Below are positions 1 to 7,172 of a stretch of DNA of 17,889 nucleotides, in pieces. Position 1 is the stretch's first letter, and each line of letters opens with the position of its first letter. The stretch spans positions 1 through 17,889 of the forward strand of contig CAJUMB010000064.1 of NCBI GenBank assembly GCA_910587105.1, given 5' to 3'. The position numbers were made by a program, and so were the translations under genes. The notes below the pieces were generated by a model. It saw only the letters and a list, made by a program, of their open reading frames with translations. It made no database searches and was not told the origin of the DNA. The stretch comes from an uncultured Lachnospiraceae bacterium (GTDB lineage: Bacteria > Bacillota > Clostridia > Lachnospirales > Lachnospiraceae).

Positions 1-48
1 TCTCAGAAAAATATTCTGCGTCAAACTATCCAAAACTTATTATTCGTT

Positions 49-77
49 ATACTAGCACAAGGATGTTTTTATGTCAA
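49..77 (-). promoter_or_regulatory. Leftward sigma-A-type promoter
   Basis: Read on the minus strand, TTGACA (72-77) is followed after exactly 17 bases by TAGTAT (49-54), so transcription would start near 42 and leave the window. The -35 is a perfect consensus; the -10 matches 4 of 6. It lies back to back with the rightward promoter at 116-144, the arrangement typical of a regulator gene divergent from its target operon. The gene it would serve is outside the window. Confidence 0.45.
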
Positions 78-85
78 TAAATAAG

Positions 86-97
86 TTTCGTACGAAA
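86..97. promoter_or_regulatory. 12-bp perfect palindrome, candidate operator
   Basis: TTTCGTACGAAA is a perfect 12-bp palindrome lying between the two divergent promoters. Its centre is about 60 bases upstream of the predicted start (near 151) of the dehydrogenase operon. That is a usual distance for an activator site, and it would also allow control of the leftward promoter. The protein that binds it is not in the window, and it does not match the CcpA cre consensus. Confidence 0.4.
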
Positions 98-115
98 GAA
101 AATATATTTTAAATA

Positions 116-144
116 TTTACAAATAGAGTTTCTTATAGTAGAAT
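116..144 (+). promoter_or_regulatory. Promoter of the dehydrogenase/kinase operon
   Basis: TTTACA (116-121) and TAGAAT (139-144) are separated by 17 bases, each one mismatch from the sigma-A consensus. The predicted start is near 151, giving a 5' leader of about 120 bases before the dehydrogenase ATG at 274. The leader contains the hairpin at 166-196. Confidence 0.5.
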
Positions 145-165
145 GAATTGCAGAATAGTTTCTAA

Positions 166-196
166 TGCTCCATTCGATTTCTGGCCGGATGGAGCA
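166..196 (+). promoter_or_regulatory. Leader hairpin (11-bp stem)
   Basis: TGCTCCATTCG (166-176) pairs with CGGATGGAGCA (186-196), with one G-U pair and a 9-base loop. No T-run follows, so it is not a standard intrinsic terminator. It could be an operator overlapping the start of transcription, or a leader RNA structure that protects the mRNA. It matches no riboswitch that I recognise. Confidence 0.35.
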
Positions 197-273
197 ATAA
201 TAGAAATTGCTAAGAATGAACTTTGCATGTGACGAGGTATCAATCTTTTTATGCAGGGCGGAGGAAATGACGG

Positions 274-1293
274 ATGAAAAGTGCAGTTTTTTATGGGAAA
301 CACCACCTGCGGGTGGAGGAGGTCCATGTTCCCACCCCAGGGCCGAAAGAAGTGCTGATACAGATAAAAGCCTGCGGTGTATGCGGAACTGATGTACATA
401 TTTATGAGGGAGACAAGGGTGCGGCGGAGGTAAATCCCCCCACGATACTGGGACATGAATTCTCTGGGGTGATTACCAAGACTGGGTGTGAGGTGCAGAA
501 ATTCCACATTGGAGACCGGGTGTGCATCGACCCCAATGCTTATTGCGGCTGCTGCAGTTACTGCAGGGACGGGCAGGTGCATTTCTGTGAACATATGACA
601 GGATATGGCACCACAGTGGACGGGGGATTCGCAGAATACTGCGTGGTGAGGGAAAGCCAGGTATACGCTCTGGGAGAGCATACCACTTTTGAACAGGGGG
701 CTATGGCAGAGCCTGCGGCCTGCTGTCTCCACGGCATTGACTTGTGCCAGATCACACCTGGAGAACAGGTGGTGATCATCGGCGGAGGTATGATCGGCCT
801 GCTGATGCTCCAGCTGGCAAGGCTGGCAGGAGCTTCCAGGACTGCACTTTTAGAGCCATCAGAGAAAAAGCGCAGGATGGGCAGGGAGCTGGGAGCGGAT
901 ATCTGTATTGACCCATTGAAGGAGGATGTGAAAAGGAGTCTAAAGCAGGCGGGAATGACATGGATTCATACAGTTATTGAATGTGCCGGACTTCCAGGGA
1001 CCATGGAGCAGGCAGTGGAGCTGGCGGGAAAACGGGGAAAAGTGATGCTGTATGGGCTGACGAAACCGGACGCGCAAATCAGTCTGAAGCCCTTTGAGGT
1101 TTTTCAAAAGGAATTGACGATTATGGGCTCTTACATCAATCCCTGCACCCAGCAGAGAGCGCTGCAGCTGATTGATTCCGGACGGCTGGATGTACAGTCT
1201 ATGGTGTGCAAAACCATCACGCTGGAACAGCTGGAAAATGTGCTGAGTGATCCTGCGCTGAGAGCGGAGGGAAAGTATCTTGTGATTCCTTAA
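274..1293 (+). CDS. Zinc-dependent medium-chain alcohol/polyol dehydrogenase
   Basis: This 339-residue cytosolic enzyme belongs to the medium-chain zinc dehydrogenases of the sorbitol/L-iditol/threonine type, which oxidise a secondary alcohol to a ketone with NAD(P). Catalytic-zinc ligands are visible as C37 (in CGVCGTD), H61-E62 (GHE) and probably E146. The structural zinc site is C91, C94, C97 and C105. The Rossmann motif GGGMIG covers 170-175, and E194 at the end of the second strand favours NAD over NADP. The ATG at 274 has GGAGG at 260-264, nine bases upstream. It leads an operon with a sugar kinase and an aldo/keto reductase, so a polyol-to-ketose step is likely. The exact substrate is unknown; galactitol-phosphate or threonine dehydrogenase activity is not excluded. 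Confidence 0.9.
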   Translation: MKSAVFYGKHHLRVEEVHVPTPGPKEVLIQIKACGVCGTDVHIYEGDKGAAEVNPPTILGHEFSGVITKTGCEVQKFHIGDRVCIDPNAYCGCCSYCRDGQVHFCEHMTGYGTTVDGGFAEYCVVRESQVYALGEHTTFEQGAMAEPAACCLHGIDLCQITPGEQVVIIGGGMIGLLMLQLARLAGASRTALLEPSEKKRRMGRELGADICIDPLKEDVKRSLKQAGMTWIHTVIECAGLPGTMEQAVELAGKRGKVMLYGLTKPDAQISLKPFEVFQKELTIMGSYINPCTQQRALQLIDSGRLDVQSMVCKTITLEQLENVLSDPALRAEGKYLVIP

Positions 1294-1350
1294 ATGTACT
1301 CTTGGAATTTCTTTGTGCCGGATTTCGCAGGAGAGATTTGGAGAGTACAT
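1294..1350 (+). repeat. 9-bp inverted repeat after the dehydrogenase
   Basis: ATGTACTCT (1294-1302), beginning on the base after the dehydrogenase stop codon, is perfectly repeated in inverted form as AGAGTACAT (1342-1350). There is no T-run, so strong termination is not expected. It may be an mRNA stabilising or processing hairpin between dehydrogenase and nucleotidyltransferase. It might instead mark the left edge of the inserted MNT-HEPN cassette. Confidence 0.35.
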
Positions 1351-1374
1351 CATAAAAAGTTAGGAGTGGAGTAA

Positions 1375-1659
1375 ATGAATTTGGACGCAGGCATCAGGGA
1401 GGAGATTATAGGATTCGCACAAAAATGTAAGATTCATAAGGTGATTTTGTTTGGGTCCAGGGCCCGGGGGGATAATAAAGAACGCAGTGATATTGACCTG
1501 GCTGTTTCTGGGGGGGATATCACAGAATTTCGTCTAGCAGTAGACGATGAAATCCGTACACTTTTAATGTTCGATGTGGTGGACCTGGATGGCCCTGTCC
1601 AAAAAACATTGTCAGATTCCATAGAAAAAGAAGGTATTATATTGTATGAAAAAATTTGA
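1375..1659 (+). CDS. MNT-type minimal nucleotidyltransferase (antitoxin-like)
   Basis: This 94-residue protein carries the polymerase-beta nucleotidyltransferase signature: GS at 27-28, ten residues, then D39-x-D41, with a third acidic residue in FDVVDLD (about D70). This is the GSx10DxD pattern described for MntA-type antitoxins that AMPylate their HEPN partner. The next gene overlaps it by 14 bases and encodes such a partner. Its ATG is preceded by GGAGTGGAG. It sits inside a sugar-utilisation operon with no evident metabolic role, so it is probably a passenger cassette. Activity as an AMP-transferase is inferred from the family. Confidence 0.88.
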   Translation: MNLDAGIREEIIGFAQKCKIHKVILFGSRARGDNKERSDIDLAVSGGDITEFRLAVDDEIRTLLMFDVVDLDGPVQKTLSDSIEKEGIILYEKI

Positions 1660-2035
1660 GAATTTTTCATCAGCGCTGGATAATTTAAAGCTCTGCAGAA
1701 ATTATTCAGCGCCATATGATGTGGTGACTGAGACAGGGCTTGTGAACTTGTTTTCCATTTGTTTTGAACAGGCATGGAAAGCAATGAAAAGTGTTTTGGA
1801 AAGTCATGGTTACCATGAGGGCAGAACCGGTTCTCCTAAAATGATTATAAAATTGGCATATAAGGCAGGAATGATACAAGATGAAAAAGGATGGCTGGAA
1901 CTTCTTGACAGACGCAATGAAGTTTCCCATTCTTACAATGAAGAGGTGGCTGCCGCGATTATTGAAAAGACTAAGGAAACATATCTTCTATTGTTTGAGA
2001 TATTAGAAAAGGAGATAAAGGACAAATGGCTGTAA
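1646..2035 (+). CDS. HEPN / HI0074-family nucleotidyltransferase partner (toxin-like)
   Basis: This is a 129-residue, mostly helical protein of the HI0074 family (nucleotidyltransferase substrate-binding). Residues 90-97 read RNEVSHSY, which fits the Rx4HxY motif of HEPN RNases whose tyrosine is AMPylated by the paired MNT protein. HI0073/HI0074 pairs are known to form a complex. Whether this subfamily is a toxic RNase is less certain than for the DUF86/HepT subfamily. It overlaps the MNT gene by 14 bases, implying coupled translation, and ends 16 bases before the kinase start, so the pair is embedded in the operon. Confidence 0.85.
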   Translation: MKKFENFSSALDNLKLCRNYSAPYDVVTETGLVNLFSICFEQAWKAMKSVLESHGYHEGRTGSPKMIIKLAYKAGMIQDEKGWLELLDRRNEVSHSYNEEVAAAIIEKTKETYLLLFEILEKEIKDKWL

Positions 2036-2051
2036 AAAAGGAAGGGCTGAC

Positions 2052-3569
2052 GTGGGAAAATATTTAATTGCGCATGATCTGGGGACGTCCAGTAATAAGG
2101 CATCACTTTTTTCAACAGAAGGCAGGTTGATCAGAAGCCATACGGTGCCCTATGATGTGCACTTTTTTGGCAAGAATTGTGCCCAGCAGAATCCCGAGGA
2201 TTGGTGGAATGCGGTCTGCGGGGCTACAAGAAAAATTATTGAGGGAATTGCACCGGAGGATGTGCTGGGGATTTCTTTTTCTTCTCAGATGCAGGCGTGT
2301 ATTGTGGTGGATCGGGAAGGAAGAGCGCTGCGGCCTGCTATGATCTGGGCGGATCTTCGGGCCCAGGAGCAGGCAGGGCAGCTGGAAGACAGGGTGGGAT
2401 TTGACCGGCTGTATGAATTAAATGGCCATCGTGTCAGTGCCAGCTACAGCATTGAGAAGCTGATGTGGGTCCGGGACCATGAGCCGGAGATTTACCAAAA
2501 GACTTATAAAATGCTTCTGGCAAAGGATTATATTATCTGCCGTCTCACTGGTGAGTTTGTGACAGACTATTCGGAGGCGTCCGGTACCGACGCATTTGAC
2601 TTAAAGAGGGGACAGTGGTCCCAGGAAATACTGGATGCTGCTCAAATCCAGCGGGAAAAGCTGCCGGAACTTCATGCGTCTTGCGATGTGATTGGAAGTT
2701 TGAGAGAAAGCGCAGCCAAGGCTCTGGGGCTTAGCAAAAACACGAAGGTGGTGTGCGGCGGCGGGGATGGTCCCTGTTCCGCTCTGGGTGCGGGAAGTAT
2801 TAAGAATGGGCAGATGTTTCTTTCTTTTGGCACATCGGCTTGGATTGCAGGTACATCTGACCAGGTATTTCTGGACAAGAATAAGACTCTGATCTGCTTT
2901 GGACATGTGATTCAGGGGAAATACATGCCCTGCGGGACTATGCAGGCAGCGGGCAGTTCTTATTCTTATATCAGAAACGCCCTCTGTAAGGAGGAAGAAA
3001 GGAAGGCAGTACAAGAGGGGCAATCGGCTTATGAAGTTATGAACCAGATGGTAATGGAGTCTCCTGCAGGAGCCAAAGGGCTGGTATTTCTCCCCTATCT
3101 GCTTGGTGAGCGCAGCCCCAGATGGAATCCGGACACTTCGGGGAGCTTTCTGGGCATAAAAATGGAGCATGAAAAATGTGATTATGTGAGGGCAGTGCTG
3201 GAGGGTGTTGCCATGAATCTGGACCTGATTCTGAGAGCCCAGCGGGAGAAAGGGCAGGTTACAGACCTGGTGCTCACAGGCGGGGGAGCGAAAGGAGATG
3301 TGCTGGCACAGATTCTGGCGGATGTGCTGGGTGTCACCCTTCATCGGCTGGACCATGTGGAAAGCGCTACTTCCATTGCCGCGGCGGTCATTGCAGGTGT
3401 AGGTGTGGGAGTCTTTGATGATTTTTCTGTTGTAGATCAATTTGTGAAACGGGAAAGGACATTTGAGCCTGATCCTGGGAAGAAGGAAGTATATGACAGG
3501 CAGAAGCGTCTGTTTGAGGCTGGTTATCAAGGGCTGAAAGATTATTATCAAATGGAATCGCAAATTTGA
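2052..3569 (+). CDS. xylB: FGGY-family sugar kinase, xylulokinase-like
   Basis: This 505-residue two-domain kinase phosphorylates a sugar with ATP in the cytosol. D9 in DLGTSS begins the first ATPase-fold domain. Residues 131-143 fit the FGGY signature (S-x-S-x2-K-L-x-W-V-x-D-H). GGGDG (236-240) gives the catalytic base D239. GERSPRWNP (352-360) and TGGGAKGD (409-416) are typical of the xylulokinase branch. The start is GTG, with AAGGAAGGG just upstream. It lies 16 bases after the HEPN gene and 31 bases before the reductase. Xylulokinase is the nearest named type, but other ketose or polyol kinases look alike, so the symbol is tentative. Confidence 0.85.
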   Translation: MGKYLIAHDLGTSSNKASLFSTEGRLIRSHTVPYDVHFFGKNCAQQNPEDWWNAVCGATRKIIEGIAPEDVLGISFSSQMQACIVVDREGRALRPAMIWADLRAQEQAGQLEDRVGFDRLYELNGHRVSASYSIEKLMWVRDHEPEIYQKTYKMLLAKDYIICRLTGEFVTDYSEASGTDAFDLKRGQWSQEILDAAQIQREKLPELHASCDVIGSLRESAAKALGLSKNTKVVCGGGDGPCSALGAGSIKNGQMFLSFGTSAWIAGTSDQVFLDKNKTLICFGHVIQGKYMPCGTMQAAGSSYSYIRNALCKEEERKAVQEGQSAYEVMNQMVMESPAGAKGLVFLPYLLGERSPRWNPDTSGSFLGIKMEHEKCDYVRAVLEGVAMNLDLILRAQREKGQVTDLVLTGGGAKGDVLAQILADVLGVTLHRLDHVESATSIAAAVIAGVGVGVFDDFSVVDQFVKRERTFEPDPGKKEVYDRQKRLFEAGYQGLKDYYQMESQI

Positions 3570-3600
3570 CAGAGTTAAATTTTTTGGAAGGAGTATAGTT

Positions 3601-4596
3601 ATGGAGAGAGTGAATCCGGCTCTGGTTCCACAGAGAAAGTTAAGCAATGGTATGGTAATTCCTGGGATTGGAATGGGGACATTTGGAAATGACAAGTATG
3701 ATTCCGATCAGGTTTCAGAGGCCGTGTACGGGGCTATTCAGGCAGGTTACCGTCTCTTTGACGGGGCGGCGGCTTATGGAAATGAGAAGGAGATCGGGAA
3801 GGTTTATGCCCGGGCGTTTAAAGAAGGGCTGGTACAGCGGCAGGACCTGACGATTATGACAAAGGTGTGGAATAATATGCATGGGCAGGGGGATGTGCTG
3901 GTGGCATGTGCACAGAGCCTGCGGGACCTTCAGATTGATTATGCAGACATTTATATGGTTCACTGGCCATTTCCCAATCATCATGAACCGGGAGCGCATC
4001 TGGAAGGAAGGGACCCCAGCCATGTGCCGTTTTCTCTGGAGGAATACATGACAGTCTGGAGGCAGATGGAGAAACTGGTGGATATGGGGCTGGTGAGAGG
4101 ACTGGGTATGTCCAATGTGACCATCACGAAGATGGAACAGATTCTGCCTCTGTGCCGGATTAAACCGGTGGTTCTGGAGGTGGAGATCAATCCCACCTTC
4201 CAGCAGCCGAAACTTTTTGATTACTGCAAAGCCCACGGGATTCTTCCTATTGCCTACAGTCCGCTGGGTTCTCCGTGCCGTCCTGAGCGTGACACAGCTC
4301 CTGGTGACCTGGTTACATTTGAGATGCCGGAGCTTTTGGAGATTGCAAAGGCGCATAACTGCCATCCGGCGGTAATCTGTGTGAAATGGGCTGTGCAGAG
4401 AGGGCAGGTTCCCATTCCGTTTTCCGTATTTGAAAATGAGTACGTGGGAAATCTGAAATGTACCACAGAGGACTTTCTGACAGATGAAGAAATGGAAACC
4501 TTGAGAAAGGCGGACAGGAATTTCCGTCTGCTGAAAGGCCAGGTGTTCTTGTGGGAAGGCGCCAAGGACTGGCGGGATATCTGGGATCGGGAATAG
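3601..4596 (+). CDS. Aldo/keto reductase
   Basis: This 331-residue TIM-barrel oxidoreductase has the complete AKR catalytic tetrad: D54, Y59 (in the FDGAAAYGNE stretch), K88 and H121 (VHWP). The C-terminal cofactor loop reads IPFSVFENE (272-280). The lysine and arginine that bind the 2'-phosphate of NADPH in most AKRs are replaced by F274 and E280. This suggests NAD(H) use or a relaxed cofactor preference, which is an inference. GGAAGGAG precedes the ATG. Being co-directional with the dehydrogenase and kinase, it probably interconverts an aldose or ketose with a polyol in the same pathway. Confidence 0.9.
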   Translation: MERVNPALVPQRKLSNGMVIPGIGMGTFGNDKYDSDQVSEAVYGAIQAGYRLFDGAAAYGNEKEIGKVYARAFKEGLVQRQDLTIMTKVWNNMHGQGDVLVACAQSLRDLQIDYADIYMVHWPFPNHHEPGAHLEGRDPSHVPFSLEEYMTVWRQMEKLVDMGLVRGLGMSNVTITKMEQILPLCRIKPVVLEVEINPTFQQPKLFDYCKAHGILPIAYSPLGSPCRPERDTAPGDLVTFEMPELLEIAKAHNCHPAVICVKWAVQRGQVPIPFSVFENEYVGNLKCTTEDFLTDEEMETLRKADRNFRLLKGQVFLWEGAKDWRDIWDRE

Positions 4597-4611
4597 GAGA
4601 TGAGTGAAAAG

Positions 4612-5085
4612 ATGAACTATAGTTTTTACGGCTGGGAGCATGCACTTGTCCCAGCCATAACAGAGGAATATGAGGGAATCCAGACGCCTCAAGACTTATA
4701 TGATGCGCTTTCTTCTATCTGGTGTGAATATACCTGCGCGCCCAGGCTGCGGGGAGACTGGACCAGGGAAAACCGGACCCTGGGCCAGTGTTCCATCACG
4801 GCGTTTCTGGTGCAGGATATTTTCGGCGGGAAAGTCTATGGAATACTTCGCCCCGGCGGGAACTACCATTGCTATAACGTAGTGGACGGATGTGTGTTTG
4901 ACCTGACCAGTGAGCAGTTTGGGGATGAAGTGTTAAACTATGAGGATAATCCGGAACAGTTTCGGGAGGTGCATTTTGCAAAGGAAGAAAAGCGGCAGAG
5001 GTATGAGTATCTCAAAGGTGAGCTGAAGAAACGTTATGGCAGGGAGTATATTGATAAGAAACATTCACCTGAATCGAAGAAGTAA
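4612..5085 (+). CDS. YunG-like conserved protein
   Basis: This small soluble protein (157 residues from this start) resembles the Bacillus YunG family, whose function is unknown. Conserved-looking features are W41, D53-W54, GQCSITAFLVQDIFGG (62-77), H90 and DLT (101-103), numbered from the ATG at 4600. The C64/H90/D101 arrangement could be a papain-like or transglutaminase-like triad, but I cannot establish catalysis. ATG 4600 directly abuts the AGGAG at 4595-4599 with no spacing, so ATG 4612 is preferred (161 residues if 4600 is used). It follows the reductase at once and closes the rightward operon. Its stop is one base from the end of the opposing small gene. Confidence 0.75.
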   Translation: MNYSFYGWEHALVPAITEEYEGIQTPQDLYDALSSIWCEYTCAPRLRGDWTRENRTLGQCSITAFLVQDIFGGKVYGILRPGGNYHCYNVVDGCVFDLTSEQFGDEVLNYEDNPEQFREVHFAKEEKRQRYEYLKGELKKRYGREYIDKKHSPESKK

Positions 5086-5086
5086 A

Positions 5087-5227
5087 TTATATTTCCGCCT
5101 GAATCAGCCTGCCAAAGTTTCTTTCGTCTTGAAAAAGACCATAAACATATGCCGAACTTTCCCGATATAATCCTGTTTCGACATCAGTAAGTTTGTTAAA
5201 TGTCTGGGAATTGTAAAAGATTAACAT
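5087..5227 (-). CDS. Small 46-residue protein of the DUF3791/DUF3990 cassette
   Basis: An ATG-initiated 46-codon frame on the minus strand starts inside the DUF3990 gene, overlaps it by 32 bases and ends with TAA at 5087. Its sequence includes FNKLTDVETGLYRES followed by SAYVYGLFQDERNFG, which reads like folded protein rather than shadow frame. No clear Shine-Dalgarno is visible, so translation would depend on coupling. It could be the third member of the cassette or the in-place remnant of a longer gene fused by deletion. No function is assigned. Confidence 0.5.
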   Translation of the reverse strand: MLIFYNSQTFNKLTDVETGLYRESSAYVYGLFQDERNFGRLIQAEI

Positions 5228-5513
5228 GGTGATACTGGCGGAAAAGCATATTCATATCATCATCGGCAACCGGCCCGGAAACGATATCGTATTTTAGATC
5301 ATGATTGCAGCAGATGTTTTTAAAATCAGTAAAAGCTCTGCTGCGGTTGTTCATAATAAACAAAGCCCAGTCCTTTGAGGGGGTATTGCCAAAGTCTTTG
5401 ATATGCAGATTATGGTCTTCCATAAATTTATCGGAAATCTCATAGACATTCACAATTGGACTTCCTCCGTAAATTTTGGAGGTGCGTTCATTTGTGCCAT
5501 GGTATAAAATCAT
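5196..5513 (-). CDS. DUF3990 domain protein, apparently internally deleted
   Basis: This 105-residue protein begins MILYHGTN and carries later DUF3990 landmarks: YGGSPIVNVYE, DFG, the WALFIMNNRSR helix and KYDIVSGPVADDD. From memory, full members run about 150-180 residues and have a segment with an FGxGFY-type motif between the first strand and the YGGSP strand. That segment is absent here. The end also stops soon after LFRQY. It overlaps the DUF3791 gene by four bases (ATGA), so the pair is coupled. DUF3790/3791/3990 cassettes are suspected toxin-antitoxin-like modules. This copy is probably inactive, though length alone cannot prove that. Confidence 0.7.
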   Translation of the reverse strand: MILYHGTNERTSKIYGGSPIVNVYEISDKFMEDHNLHIKDFGNTPSKDWALFIMNNRSRAFTDFKNICCNHDLKYDIVSGPVADDDMNMLFRQYHHVNLLQFPDI

Positions 5514-5731
5514 GCGAGCGTTCCTCCGTTTTTTTGGCAGATGGTCATCATATCTTCCAGGGCATCATCAAGAGATAATGTATGTTCGATATCATAGTTT
5601 TCTTTTAAAAATTCGATTGCTTTATATTGGAACAAAAATTGAAATGATTCCGTTAGATTAAGACCATATTTCTTTGCAAATTCGCTGACGCATGCAACAG
5701 TATAGTTTGTTTTTTTCCTTTCTTCACTCAC
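5510..5731 (-). CDS. DUF3791 domain protein
   Basis: This small 73-residue protein, probably helical, ends in the FLKENYDIEHTLSLDDALED stretch characteristic of DUF3791. It starts with GTG; AGGAG lies seven bases upstream. DUF3791 genes commonly precede DUF3990 genes in gut Firmicutes, and here the two overlap as ATGA. Its biochemical role is unknown; an antitoxin or partner function for the DUF3990 protein is only a guess from this pairing. Confidence 0.75.
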   Translation of the reverse strand: MSEERKKTNYTVACVSEFAKKYGLNLTESFQFLFQYKAIEFLKENYDIEHTLSLDDALEDMMTICQKNGGTLA

Positions 5732-5771
5732 AATGTAACTCCTGTTCTAGACATAGTAATTTTTATACACT

Positions 5772-5800
5772 ATTATATCATTGAAATTTATATTTTTCTA
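5772..5800 (-). promoter_or_regulatory. Promoter of the DUF3791/DUF3990 cassette
   Basis: On the minus strand TATAAT (5772-5777) is preceded by TGA, giving an extended -10 (TGnTATAAT). TAGAAA (5795-5800) lies 17 bases upstream as a weak -35. Transcription would start near 5765, about 33 bases before the GTG. It is back to back with the aldolase promoter. Confidence 0.5.
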
Positions 5801-5825
5801 TATGGTATTTGAAAAGTGTTTCCTA

Positions 5826-5855
5826 TTGACAGGACATTTGTCGCAAGTTTATACT
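5826..5855 (+). promoter_or_regulatory. Promoter of the class II aldolase gene
   Basis: A perfect TTGACA (5826-5831) is followed after 18 bases by TATACT (5850-5855). The predicted start near 5862 leaves a short leader containing AAAGGAG (5864-5870). The position rules out the in-frame upstream start at 5816, which would lie before the promoter. Confidence 0.6.
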
Positions 5856-5878
5856 TCATCAGCAAAGGAGTATCATTT

Positions 5879-7162
5879 ATGAACAAAAACATGCAGCATC
5901 CGGCAGAGCAGCTGGCCCAGATTATGAGAAGGATTTATGACTGCCGTCTCACAACAACGTCTGGCGGTAATCTGTCCATCAAAGATGAAAATGGTGATGT
6001 GTGGATCACCCCGGGCGCCATTGACAAAGGCACCCTGACGAAAGAGGATATGGTCTGTATAAAGCCGGATGGAACTTTCATCGGCAGGCATAAGCCGAGC
6101 AGTGAATATCCGTTTCATTTGAAAATCTATGAGACCAGGAAAGAGTTAAAAGCAGTTCTTCATGCGCACCCATCTGCCCTGGTGGCATTTTCCATTGTCA
6201 GAAGGATTCCCGATACCACGCTGATGCCGCAGGTATATTTAAAGTGCGGTAAAGCGGGAATGGCTCCGTATGCCATGACAGGCAGCCATGAGCTGGGGGA
6301 CCGGATTGCAGAAGTCTTCCGGGAAGGACATCAGGTAGTCATGCTGGAAAACCATGGCGTTGTGGTGGGGGCCAAGAGTCTGCAGGAGGCTTTTGGAATA
6401 TTTGAGACTATGGAATACTCTGCCAGGACGCAGATTCATGGGGAAACGATCGGAGTGCCTCACGGACTGGGAACAGAAGTGCTGAAGCAGTGCAGGGATT
6501 CGGTTGAGATGGGGACTTTTGAGTCTGGAGAATACTCTGCCCAGGAACAGTCGGCCAGGGAGGAAGTCTGTTCTTTTGCGGCCAGGGCATACCGGCAGGG
6601 ATTGATTACCTGTGTGCAGGGATCCTTTTCCCGCCGGGTAAACGAGAGACGGTTTGTGATCACCCCTTTACACAGTGACCGGCTGTATTTGCATCCTGAG
6701 GATCTGGCGGCAGTGGAAGACGGCCAAAGGGAAGCGGACAGAGATTTAGACTGGATGACAGCGGTGCATCAGGCCATTTACCAGAAACATCCCCAAGTGC
6801 GCAGTGTGATCATTTGCCAGCCTCAGTATACTATGGCTTTTGCCGTCACAGATGAGCCCTTAGATTCCAGGACCATACCGGAGAGTTATATTATGATGCG
6901 GGATATTCCACGGATTCCCGGTCCGGCATTTCTGGCAGAACCAGAAGAAATTGCCCAGGCATTCAATAAGAGTACGCCGGTGGTCATGGTGGAAAATGAC
7001 TGTCTGATTGTAACGGGAGAGAGCATGCTGAATGCCTTTGACCGATTGGAGGTTACGGAGTACAGCGCCATGTCCATTATCATGTCGAAAAATCTGGGTA
7101 AAATTGTCCCTATTGATGAAAAGGGGCTGGAGGATATTCGAAAAGGATTCCATTTAGTATAG
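5879..7162 (+). CDS. Tandem-domain class II aldolase; second domain lacks metal ligands
   Basis: This 427-residue protein has two class II aldolase/epimerase (FucA/AraD-like) domains. Domain 1 (about 5-205) is intact: SGGN (28-31) for phosphate binding, E76 as catalytic acid/base, and zinc ligands H95, H97 (HAHP) and H159 (ENHG). In domain 2 (about 222-425) the matching sites read VQGSFS (246-251), CQPQ (313-316) and ENDC (372-375), with no matching glutamate, so zinc binding should be lost. Intact members cleave a ketose-1-phosphate to dihydroxyacetone phosphate and an aldehyde, or epimerise pentulose phosphates. The ATG at 5879 has AAAGGAG upstream and suits the promoter. It is co-transcribed with the PLP enzyme ten bases downstream. 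Confidence 0.88.
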   Translation: MNKNMQHPAEQLAQIMRRIYDCRLTTTSGGNLSIKDENGDVWITPGAIDKGTLTKEDMVCIKPDGTFIGRHKPSSEYPFHLKIYETRKELKAVLHAHPSALVAFSIVRRIPDTTLMPQVYLKCGKAGMAPYAMTGSHELGDRIAEVFREGHQVVMLENHGVVVGAKSLQEAFGIFETMEYSARTQIHGETIGVPHGLGTEVLKQCRDSVEMGTFESGEYSAQEQSAREEVCSFAARAYRQGLITCVQGSFSRRVNERRFVITPLHSDRLYLHPEDLAAVEDGQREADRDLDWMTAVHQAIYQKHPQVRSVIICQPQYTMAFAVTDEPLDSRTIPESYIMMRDIPRIPGPAFLAEPEEIAQAFNKSTPVVMVENDCLIVTGESMLNAFDRLEVTEYSAMSIIMSKNLGKIVPIDEKGLEDIRKGFHLV

Positions 7163-7172
7163 GGAGCAGGCT

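Noticed and set aside
166..196. Leader hairpin as an intrinsic terminator
   Set aside because: No T-run follows the stem; it lies inside the leader of an expressed operon.
207..392. Short rightward frame overlapping the dehydrogenase start
   Set aside because: It overlaps a well-supported gene in another frame, has no ribosome site of its own and no recognisable content.
2601..3695. Long minus-strand open frame opposite the kinase
   Set aside because: It runs antisense to a kinase with complete family motifs, lacks a recognisable domain and has composition expected of a shadow frame. The long antisense frames at 3715-4692, 11432-12241 and 12334-13464 were rejected for the same reason.
5816..5878. 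Upstream extension of the aldolase gene
   Set aside because: These 21 codons cover the TTGACA/TATACT promoter and the AAAGGAG site, so they would not be translated.
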